Assembly: GCA_050084515.1 (NCBI GenBank)
Contig: CM114273.1
Location: 30,938,001 to 31,002,000, forward strand
Direction of reading: 5' to 3'
DNA: 64,000 nt
Source of the DNA: Blasia pusilla
Taxonomy: Eukaryota; Marchantiophyta; Marchantiopsida; Blasiales
A program made the translations under genes and the position numbers. Every line of letters starts with the position of its first letter. Position 1 is the stretch's first letter. The notes below the pieces were generated by a model. The model searched no databases and was not told the origin of the DNA. It saw only the letters and a program-made list of their open reading frames with translations. This document shows positions 25,190-33,990 of this stretch, piece by piece.

Positions 25190-26700
25190 AGGGGCACGAG
25201 GGTCATCACGGCGTCCGTTCGGGACTTTGAGAGGCAAGGTGGTGAACCCGAGAGTAGCTCTTGAGGTTTTACGCGGAGTGGCGGGAGGTTTCGAGGGTCT
25301 CCACGTGAGGGACCACCTCGACCTCCTTTTGTGTCATCGCTAGATGAGGGGGAGGGTGTAGAGGAGTTTGTGAGCACATCACCACACATTGTGAGTGGTC
25401 CTACCAGTTGGGCGTAAAAGATGGACGATTGGGGTAGAGGACCACGTAGGTTTTCAGGTGCAGTAGGTACGATTGAGTTGCATGATTTCATAGCATAGTT
25501 TAGGAGTTGGTGCGACTCCCGGCGGGCCACGAACTCTAGAGAGTTCAGCCCGTTTACAACATGGAATGGTATGTTCCAGCATTTAGAGGGGGTGCCCATG
25601 GACGATTACCATGAGTTCTCTCAAAGATATGCACGTGAGATCGAGGCATGGAGGCTCTACTATGACCCACATTATGTGTCATGGACGGAGCCGTTCCCAT
25701 ATGAGGAGGAGGAGTCAAGAGAGGCTACTTCCTCTTCCACAAGTGACATTTTAGGGGGGCTCACTCTCACGGGAGAAGTTGCACCGTCTAGTCAGGTTCG
25801 TCCTAGGTTCAACCCTGTGGTTGAGTTCTTTGCTGAGTTGAGGGCGAGCTACCAGGAGGTACAGACGGAGAAGTTGCGGAGCATCCACGACTCAAGAGGC
25901 GCTTGGGTGAGAGTTTGCCTGAGGCTTACACTCGCTTGTGTCGGTTGATCAACGTCACTCAGGGGGTGACAGAGGCTCAATCTATCCAGTCATGGTACGT
26001 GATGCAGGACTGGACCCTGCGGACACGAGTGCGGGAGGGGATGCTTCTTATGAACATCTCCCCTACATTGAGAGATTTTTTAAGGACCGTCGAGAACATT
26101 GAGCGCAACATGGCGGAGGAGAGCGTAGCCACCATGGGTTCTGGGCGAGAGCAATCGCGATTGCCTGCACCACCTGTGCAACAACGTGGACTTCAAGATA
26201 GGTCGAGTGTGGTATCATAAGCCCAAGGAGGATACCGGGAGGCCCTGCCACAGAGACCTGCGCCGTCATATGTGGCTCAGCAAAAACCGCCTACTATTAC
26301 TTGTTGGTCATGTGGTGGAGCCCAACATCATCGCGATTGCACTCGTCAGGGTCACGGACGTGTGCCTCAGCATGGAGGAGGAGATGGTGCTGCACCAGGA
26401 GGTTATCAGTGTGACTATTGTCAGAGGTATGGTCATACACGCGCCACGTGTTTTAGTTTACATGTTGAGTTACGTTCGGACCGAGGGCCAGAGAGGGCAC
26501 TAGAGCGAGTAGCCGGTCCGGGTGGGCCTAGAGATCGTGCACAAGGTGGTCCGGTTGGGGAACGAAGAGCTACACTTGCCCAACACGGTGGTGGAGCTGC
26601 CCATGGAGGAGGTAGAGTCCTACCACCTAGACGCGTCGAGGGAGATGCCTGGCGTGAGGCTAGGATGGCTGCTCAGATACATCAGCTATAGGAGCAGATT
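25190..26700 (+). pseudogene. Gag of copy C with two CCHC-like zinc knuckles
   Basis: A gag/retrotrans_gag-like region includes FTTWNGMFQHLEGV, YAREIEAWRLYYDPHYVSW, GESLPEAYTRLCRLIN and MLLMNISPTLRDFLRTVENI. It is followed by two zinc knuckles at about 26302-26460: CWSCGGAQHHRDC (CX2CX4HX3C variant) and CDYCQRYGHTRATC (canonical CX2CX4HX4C). Gag would form the particle and bind RNA. The frame is broken by TGA/TAA/TAG stops (for example TAG at 25496-25498) and a frameshift near 25895. Confidence 0.8.
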
Positions 26701-26706
26701 GCCGCT

Positions 26707-27402
26707 ATGGCATTGAGATTACCCGATGGCGGATCCGTGGCATCAACATCATATGGAGCAGTCCGAGATATGGAGGATCCTGGTTGGATGTGCGGGGTTG
26801 GCCAGATGGAGGCAGCCGCAGTTATGACGCATGGAGCAGCCGCAGAGTTGGATCCACAGCGAGGGGAAGCCAGGAAACAGACTAGGCTTCCTCATTCTTT
26901 CAGGTTATCCAAGGCGATGAGGACCCCATCGATGGGTCCTGATGAGAGTTCCTGGGGATTTGGTGATGTTGTTGGTGTGCAGGCATGGATGATGATGGGA
27001 GAAGTGAGTGCGATGACTCCTATTGTTGATGCTCAGGAGGGGCATGTGTCGAGCACGTTGTTGGGCGCGGCCACCATTGTGTACCGCGTGCCTTTATTTT
27101 TTGCTTCCGATGTTATGACGTTGGGGGGTACGCCCGCCGAGGCTTTTTGGCTGGCCGCTACGCTATGTGAGCATGGATTTGGAGTTCTTGCATCACGTTC
27201 AAAGATGATTGCAGAGGAGATGATGGACCTGCCCTTGGAGCGGATGCTTGGGCCGTCCATGTTAGATTCATGGCAGGCAGTGGCTGCTAGGATGGCGGAG
27301 ATGTCGGCTAGACCCGCGATAGAGCGTGCCATGGCTTCTCTTGGTGTTGTGTTGCTAGATAACCGAGGAGAGGTCTTCCGGTTGGTGAGTCCTAGAGGTT
27401 GA
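26707..27402 (+). CDS. Unknown 231-codon open segment between gag and protease of copy C
   Basis: An uninterrupted frame starting at ATG 26707, unusual in an element otherwise full of stops. It contains an Ala/Met-rich C-terminal half (PAEAFWLAATLCEHGFGV, ARMAEMSARPAIERAMASLG) and no motif I recognise. It lies after the gag zinc knuckles and before the DSG protease motif, so it may be gag-pol linker or an additional domain. Copy A lacks this part and cannot be compared. Confidence 0.5.
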   Translation: MALRLPDGGSVASTSYGAVRDMEDPGWMCGVGQMEAAAVMTHGAAAELDPQRGEARKQTRLPHSFRLSKAMRTPSMGPDESSWGFGDVVGVQAWMMMGEVSAMTPIVDAQEGHVSSTLLGAATIVYRVPLFFASDVMTLGGTPAEAFWLAATLCEHGFGVLASRSKMIAEEMMDLPLERMLGPSMLDSWQAVAARMAEMSARPAIERAMASLGVVLLDNRGEVFRLVSPRG

Positions 27403-27404
27403 GC

Positions 27405-27715
27405 TTTTAGTCCGTAACGCGTCTTGTTGGATTCAGGAGTGCAATCCCTGATGTTGGGGAAAGCGTCATTCAGAGGATTGGGCTTGACGAGAGCCGATGT
27501 GGACCGTTTTCCATTCCGGATATAGACATCCTTGGGTGGAGCGAGTACCACACAGTATATCACCCGACAAGAGGTCGTGGTGAGGATTCGCTCGGGATAT
27601 CCTACAGATGAGTCGGTGGTGCGAGCCAAGGCGATAGTGACTGATGTAGAGTCCTATGACGTTTTGGTTGGTGGAGCAATGTTATACCCGATAGGGTTTT
27701 CCTTGGATTACTGAG
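27405..27715 (+). pseudogene. Retropepsin-like aspartic protease of copy C
   Basis: The active-site motif VLLDSGVQSLMLGKA (D-S-G) is at about 27420-27465. The downstream flap and hydrophobic region VVRIRSGYP and the YDVLVGGAMLYPIGFSLDY end correspond to the second conserved hydrophobic-Gly segment of Ty3 proteases. A stop lies inside (FRI then TAG). The same end motif is where copy A begins. Confidence 0.7.
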
Positions 27716-28087
27716 AGGAGTCTCCTACAGACCAGGATGGCAGTCAGGTGATGGGCGCCTTAGCTCATTACTCGTTCGATTCATAGGTGCAGTGATCGAG
27801 CAATGGCCAAGAGAGATGGCGACCTTAGCAGCTTTTAGCAGTGCCATCACTTGGCCTAGTGATTTGATTGAGGGATATTTCCATGCAGAGGATACTCTCG
27901 TTCTTGACATTTCTATGGAGAGGAGTGTTATGGTAGTTGCATTATTTCGTGGAGGAGAGGTGCCATTGTGGGGCTCAACTGAGGAGCTTCGACGATTGGT
28001 AGATGAGCACGTGCAAACCGCGTGGAGCGAGACGTTTGCACCGGAGCGTGATGGGTTTGAGGAACCCGAGGTACCAGGGAGTGCTAC

Positions 28088-29110
28088 GATGACACCCTTG
28101 GATACCATACCCATTGTGTGGTGTATCCCGCAGGACGGTATTCGAGTGTTAGATCTCTTTGGAGGGATTAGCACCGGGTTAGTTGTTGTTTTGTAGGCAG
28201 GAGTGCGAGTGCAGTAGTACCTGTATGTGGAGAATGATGATGTTGCGAGGCGCATCTCACTACAACATGTGGCATAGTTACGCCTACGTTTTCCTGACTT
28301 ATTGTCTGCGTCCGTGGTACAGAGGTACTTGAGTTCCCTACCGAGGGATGTTTTGTTGCTGGGGGCGCAGGACTTAGAGCGGGTAGGGACCATTGATTTG
28401 GTCATTGACAGTTGGCCATGTGAGGGTCAATCGAGTGTTGGACGAGGCAGCGGGTTGGCTTATACTCAATCCAGGTTGTTTTGGGAGATGTTGAGGGTCT
28501 TACGGCAGTTGCAGGAGGATCAATCTCGTTCTCCAGCCTACATTTTGGAGAATGTGCCGATCTTAGGAGACTCCCGGTCATGGGTGGTGAAGAGTGCTCA
28601 TCAGGTGCATGCCTGGATCGGCCCAACAGTGTTCTTGGATGTAGCAAGTGTAGGTTCTAGAGCCCATCGCCCACGTCTATGGTGGACCAACTTGCTGCCC
28701 CATGCGATGTTACGAAGGGCGTATGCGAGAGTGGAGGGCCCCTCCCATTTGTTAGTGGATTCCATTCTGGATCCATGTCGTCGATCACAGGCAGTGAGGC
28801 ACGATGATCGACCACCGTTGATTGTGGTCAACAAGGTAGGCAGGCCGCGGGCAGCCTTGCCCACGTTTGTGAGTTTTCCCGTTTCCTATGCAAACAAGAA
28901 GGCCGGTCCTAGCTTGGTTTGGGATGACCAGGTTCAACGGTTGATGGAGCCCAATGCCGACGAGAGAGAGCGAGCAATGGGATTTCCCACATGAGTGACG
29001 GTAGTAACGTCAATGTCAGAGGCATCACGACGCCATATCTTGGGTCAGACGATGGACCTAGACTACTTGACATGGATCCTGAGCTTGGGAGTGGCTGAGG
29101 AGCGCCATAT
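28088..29110 (+). pseudogene. C5-cytosine DNA methyltransferase domain (DNMT3-like) in copy C
   Basis: A methyltransferase embedded in pol between protease and RT. Motif I, VLDLFGGISTGL, lies at 28143-28180 and precedes a YLYVENDD motif II-like strand. Motif IV DLVIDSWPCEGQS (28393-28431) has the Pro-Cys catalytic pair. SRLFWEMLRVLRQLQ, motif VI YILENVPILGD (about 28536-28570), motif VIII RPRLWWTNLLP (28669-28701) and ERERAMGFP (28966-28990) with SEASRRHILGQ (about 29011-29045) follow. The GIxTG..LG(I/V)xV..Y(V/L) and FGFP...R..LG patterns resemble DNMT3. Breaks: TAG at 28194, 28215 and 28275, TGA near 28992. In life it would methylate cytosine, plausibly on the element's own cDNA or its insertion site; that role is inferred. 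Confidence 0.9.
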
Positions 29111-29426
29111 GAGATCGCGATAGATCATAGCGGTTGCGTTGGTGAGCCCCATGCCTACCGAGATGGTGGAGGCAGTGGTTGGGGGCGAGACCCAAGGAGA
29201 TCTACACACCAAGGGAGATCGGGAGAGACACCCTTGGACTTCTTAGGATGTTTTGCAGGTACGCAAGGAGATGATAGCCACAGCATCGAGCGTGCTTCCA
29301 AGCACTGCACGTGGAGGAGATCAGAGTTTGCAGTTGGCTAGAGAAGAGCGGCAGAGTGTTGTTATTCAAGATGGGGTTGGACCATAGCAACCACCAATAC
29401 CCGCGTCGGAGAGTCCTACCGTAGTT

Positions 29427-30480
29427 ATGATGGAGACTTGGGAGCTAGATATGGGCCCTAAGTTGACAAGAGGAGAGTGGCGCCAGATACATCAGTTCCT
29501 CAGGAGTTATAGGAGCTGCTTTGCGTTTAGCATGGAGGATTTGGGTACGCTGAAGGGACCAGGGATCCGCATTGAGTTGTCGAGTGATACGCCGATCTTT
29601 CGACAACCCTACAGGTATAGTGATATGGAGAGGGCTCTGATTCAGAGCCCTCTCCATAACTTGGTTGGAGCAGGACTAGTGGAGACGTCGCATGGGGAGT
29701 ATGCATCTGCCACTGTCATGCTCGCAAAGAAGGATGTGCATGGCAACTGGACGGATAGGCGGATGTGTGGGGATTGCCGACCTATCAATCGGTAGACGAA
29801 TTCCAATAGGTATGCCATGCCCACCCTTGAGGAGATCTTTGATGCGATTGATCACGCAAAGGTCTTCAGTTCGTTGGATTTGCGAGTTGGATACCATCAG
29901 CTGCATATCAGATTGGAGGACAGGCATAAGATGGCATTTTGGGGCATCGATCCTCACGGGAAGGATTATTTGTACAAGTGGCGGTTCTTACCATTTTGGT
30001 TAAAGAACGCCCCGGCTGAGTTTTAGAGGATCATGGATAAGATCTTGGCTAGTCTGGATTTTGCTAGGTGTTATATTGATGACATCATAGTCTTTAGCGC
30101 CACGGTTGAGGAGCATGAGCGACATCTAGAGGAGGTGTTTCAACGATTGCAATTACATGGGATAAAGCTACATCCAGGCAAGTGCGAGTTCTTCTACGAC
30201 GAGATTGAGTACTTAGGTCATACGATATACCCAGAGGGCCTTGGTGTTCAGCTGACAAAGGTAGAGGCTATCTCACGCATTCCACGTCCTGCAGATGTGA
30301 GCCGTGTTCGCGCATTCATAGGATTGGCGAACTTCTATCCGCGGTACGTCAAGGGATTCAATTCGATTGCGAAGCCGCTAACCTTGCTGACCAAGGTGGA
30401 TCACGAGTGGCACTGGGGGGATGAGCAAGAGCGAGCATTTCAATTGCTCAAGCACAGGTTGACGTCTGCGCCCATCTTGA
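29427..30480 (+). pseudogene. Reverse transcriptase domain of copy C
   Basis: Complete RT core: PGIRIELSSDTPIFRQPYRY, YASATVMLAKKDVHGNWT, RMCGDCRPINR, then PTLEEIFDAI, FSSLDLRVGYHQLHIR (first catalytic Asp) and ARCYIDDIIVFSATVEEH (YIDD intact), YLGHTIYPEGLGVQ and RVRAFIGLANFYPRYVKGFN. TAG stops at 29793 and 30024 replace glutamines that are CAG or Gln in copy A. A perfect palindrome at 29624-29658 replaces about ten conserved residues (see findings). Confidence 0.93.
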
Positions 30481-31013
30481 GGAGACCAATCAGGGGGCAT
30501 CCTTTCCAGTTGCACACAGATTGGAGCATGTTGGGGCTTGGAGCGGTGCTCACCCAACATGATGATGAGGGTAGAGAGTTCGTGGTGGCTTACGCTAGCC
30601 GCTCGAACAACGCTGCAGAGGCGAAGTACAACTCGCATGAGGGTGAGTACGTGGTTGTAGTGTGGGCTGTTGCGCATTTCATGTGTTACTTATTCGGCAA
30701 CCCCTTTACCATCATCACTGATCATCAACCACTGAAGTGGTTGATGGAGTCCGACAAGCTTACAGGAAAGCTTGCGAGATGGGCTCTGTTGTTGCAGGAG
30801 TATGATTTTCAGGTGGTTCATAGACCTGGGACGCTCAACCAGGATGCAGATGGGTTGAGTCGTAACCCGTGCCCAAGTCAACATGATGCGATTGGAGCTC
30901 GATGGCATGGAGAGAGTGATGAGGAATCAGTGTCAAGATGGCATGTGTCAGCCTATTTAGGCATGTTGGGCTATGGAGAGCCAGAGTGTGGAGACTTCGA
31001 TGGCGAGGTCTAG
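30481..31013 (+). pseudogene. RNase H domain of copy C
   Basis: Continuous with RT: RRPIRGHPFQLHTDWSMLGL, VVAYASRSNNAAEAKYNSHE, TDHQPLKWLMESDKL, LQEYDFQVVHRPGTLNQDAD and GLSRNPCPS. Catalytic acidic residues are recognisable in HTDWS and in the TDHQP segment. The frame stays open to 31013, one of the better preserved parts of the element. Confidence 0.92.
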
Positions 31014-31129
31014 TGGAGAGTCCTTGGATCCCAAGGCCGGTGAGGAGAAGACAAGTGGCCGAGATATTCATGATGATGGAGTAGTCTTGGAGTACCTTCG
31101 TACAAGCAGCGTTACGAGCACCGTGGGTG

Positions 31130-32157
31130 TTAGAGAGCGAGCTCGGATCCTACAGCGGGCTAGACGGTTCCGGTGGGAGGGGACACATGTTTTGAGGGTT
31201 TGGGAAGATGGTAGAGTACGCGTAGTGCCGCATCCTTTGAAGAGAGCACGACTAATGCAGCATGCCCATGAGGAGTTGGGTCACTTAGGGATGAAGCGGA
31301 CGTACAACTTGCTCCAGATTCAGTATCGGTGGCGAGGCATGCAGATTGACGTTCAACAATTTGTTGTCAGGTGCATGGTGTGTGATCGGGTCCAAGCATC
31401 GTTCAATGCTCTGACTCCACAGTTTCATCCATTACCGATCATGGGCTTAGGGTATAGATGGAGTTTGGATTTTGCAGGACCTTTGCCTTTGACGGAGCGT
31501 CACACTCGTTATGTGTTGGTGATGCTCTAGCACTTCTCGAAGTGGATCGAGTTGGTTGCATTGCCTAACAAAGCGAGTGAGGGAGTAGCTTATGCCTTCC
31601 TTGATAGAGTGTTGAGTCATTATGGGGCACCAGCTGAGGTGTTGATAGACCAGGATACCGAGTTTTGTGGTGAGTTCCGAGCCTTGTGTGATCAAGCGCT
31701 CATCGACCACTACACGACTTCGCGAGATCATCCCGAGGCAGATGGATTAGCGGAGAGAGTTCTGCAGATGGTGAAGAGAGATTTACGCAAGTATGGCTTA
31801 TAGAGAGGTCACCTAGGAGATTGGGACCTCCAGTTTCCATGGTTGGCGATGGGATACAGATTCAGCAGGCAGGCATCCTTAGCATCTTTTTCACCGTACT
31901 TGCTACTTTATGGCCAAGAGCTAGATTTACCTGCCGCCATTCGTCAAGATGCTGGTGAGGTGCTAGACCTTGATGACCAAGATGTATGGATGCGAGCATG
32001 TTCTCAGAGGGCTGAGTTATTTTGGAGAGTGATGCCCATGGCGTTCGAGAACTTGGCGATTGTGGATCATCGGGATACGTTGGGGTATGCAACTATTCGG
32101 GGTGGTGGTTATCGACCAACTATCCGGAGGTTTCATCAGGGAGATTATGTCTACTTG
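31130..32157 (+). pseudogene. Integrase of copy C
   Basis: The HHCC zinc-binding domain reads HAHEELGHLGMKRT..VRCMVCDRV. The DDE core includes LDFAGPLPLT, VLIDQDTEF and HPEADGLAERVLQMVK. The C-terminal part (SRQASLASFSPYLLLYGQEL, VWMRACSQRAELFWRVMPMA, YRPTIRRFHQGDYVYLQ) leads towards the PHD finger. TAG stops lie near 31529 and at 31801-31803. The segment is cut at 32161 by the nested LTR. Confidence 0.9.
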
Positions 32158-32161
32158 CAAC

Positions 32162-32804
32162 TATCGTGCGCATACACATCGCTACACAACATACATCCCT
32201 ATCACTGAACACACACACAAACACGCACGATCCCATGCTAACTCATGGCATCCAAACAACGAGACACGAAGTACCAAAATATCTCCAATAAAGTAAGATC
32301 CAATCTCTCTCTACATAATCTCATACCATAGCTCTCAAAGGTGTGCACTCTCTCTCATGTCAAACCAAACCCACTCTCCTAATGAGAGGCTTGGGTTACA
32401 CTCACAAGGCAAGGGACCATAGCTCCGCCGCCTCATGCCAAGAGGTTCAACAAAGAGAGAATGAGCTCTCAAGCTCTCTCTCCTTGGGATATATACCCCT
32501 CCCCTCTCCCAAGCTCTCTCCATGGTAACCTATTCTCCCAAGTTACCTCTTTGGCTCTTGACCTGATGTAGGAGGTCAAGGGCCACTTACCAAAAATATA
32601 AAGTCGATCATATACTCAAAATGGTACTTACCTAAAATAGTAAGTTCCTCAGTATGGCTCCAAATGAGCCCAAACGAAGGGGAAACCTGCTCTCTCAGGT
32701 TTCCCAGGGCCTCAGCAGGTCATCCTCGACCTCCTAGGCCTGTCCTCCACTACTCTTGAAGACACTCTACTAGATCTCACCGATCTATCATAAAGGATGT
32801 GACA
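32162..32804 (-). mobile_element. Nested solo LTR (reverse orientation) flanked by CAAC
   Basis: 643 bp inserted in the integrase-PHD linker of copy C. CAAC lies on both sides (32158-32161 and 32805-32808); removing the insertion and one CAAC restores the continuous sequence found in fragments B and D (TACTTGCAACAGACGGC). Read on the minus strand it starts TGTCACATCC and ends CGCACGATA, homologous to 13255-13903. Confidence 0.85.
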
Positions 32805-32814
32805 CAACAGACGG

Positions 32815-33166
32815 CATCGACGACCTTGGATATGACTACAGGGCGCATTATCTTGAGAGTGCGTGATGTTTTGTCATCCAGTGTTCTCTTGCTCGAGGGA
32901 CGCGATGGTATGGTATGGAAGGACCATGTGCGGAATTGTGCGCCATGTCACCTTCCTAACATTGATGGTACAATAGATCCGAGCTAGCAATAGTTCCTGT
33001 AGGCTTGCGTTGTATGTTGTGTGGTTTTTGCTCGTGGTGCGGCCACGATGCTAGTCTGTGATGGATGTTCGAGAGGTTGGCATATGGCATGTGTGACGCC
33101 ACCCCTCACTAGGGTTCCTCGGGGACGATGGATGTGTCACATATGTACATAGAGGAGATACTAGGT
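32815..33166 (+). pseudogene. PHD finger, C-terminus of copy C polyprotein
   Basis: After the nested LTR the frame resumes with TTGRIILRVRDVLSSSVLLL, the KDHVRNCAPCHLPNIDGTID linker, then a PHD finger: MLVCDGCSRGWHMACVTPPL and RVPRGRWMCHICT. A frameshift and stops fall between linker and finger (about 32985-33030), and the first Cys pair is partly lost in that break. Its position matches copies A, B and D. Confidence 0.85.
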
Positions 33167-33340
33167 AGGTTTCGATTTTGACTTTTTCTGTGACATGGAT
33201 GACAGGAAGGCGACTAACGATGGGGCCACATGAGCACCCGGCCTTTCTGCTCTTAGCGTCTTAGAGATGTATGTCGTGGTAGATAGGGATAGATGGCTAT
33301 TTGGAGTTAGAGGGACCTAACCACCAACTAGGGGAGCGAT

Positions 33341-33990
33341 TGGAGATATTTTGTTACTTCTCGTCTCTGTGTATTGATGCCATGAGCTAGCATGGGATTG
33401 TGTGTGTGTTTGATGACAGCGATGTATGTTGTGTAGCAATGTGTATGCGCATGATACCACGGGTAACTTGAAAGAGGAGGTTTCTTCTTCGTTTTGACTC
33501 ATTTGGAGCCATATTAAGGAACTTATTATTTTGAGTAAGTTGCCATTTTGGTATAATTTCCTTTTCACTTTGGAAAGCTGCATTTGACCCACTAGAGCAG
33601 GTCAAGAGCCAAGGTGGTGACATGCGAGCATAAGTTAGTGTGGAGAGAATTTGGAAGAAGGAAGGGGGTATACCTCTAAGAGAGTGAGCTTGAGAGCTCA
33701 TTTTTAATTTGTTGAACCTCTTGGCATGAGACGGTAGAGTTATGGTCCTCTTTGCTTTGTGTATGTAACCCAAGCCTCTCATTAGGATAGTGGGTTTGGT
33801 TTGACATGAGAGAGAGGTTTGTGTGCACTATGGAAATCTTGTTGTAAGAGAGATCGACTTGATTTAATCGGAGATATTGTGGTACTTCTTCTTTCAATAT
33901 TTGGATGCCATGAGTTAACATGGGATCGTGCGTGTTTGTGTGTATGTTCGGTGACAACAATGTACGTTAGCAATGTATATTCGCACATCA
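33341..33990 (+). repeat. 3' LTR region of copy C with terminal unit at both ends
   Basis: Begins TGGAGATATTTTG directly after the polypurine tract. The first unit (33341-33456) recurs at the far end (about 33870-33990, ending CGCACATCA). The central body matches the other LTRs but lacks the GATCTAG block, apparently through a deletion near 33457-33480. Confidence 0.7.

Larger units (their letters stand above)
25190..33990 (+). mobile_element. Ty3/gypsy copy C: gag-(unknown)-PR-DNMT-RT-RNaseH-INT-[nested LTR]-PHD-LTR
   Basis: The fullest copy. In order: gag with zinc knuckles (to about 26700), a 231-codon open segment of unknown function (26707-27402), retropepsin (27405-27715), a linker, the DNA methyltransferase (28088-29110), RT (29427-30480), RNase H (30480-30960), integrase (about 31130-32157), a nested reversed LTR (32162-32804), the PHD finger (32815-33166), a polypurine tract (ACTAGGGGAGCGATT, ending at 33340) and a 3' LTR (33341-33990). 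Stops and frameshifts break the reading frame in many places. Clade assignment would need an RT tree. Confidence 0.93.

Noticed and set aside
28088-29110. Bacterial restriction-modification methyltransferase by contamination
   Set aside because: The domain is flanked in frame-level order by gypsy protease and RT in two copies, on opposite strands, with plant-type decay.
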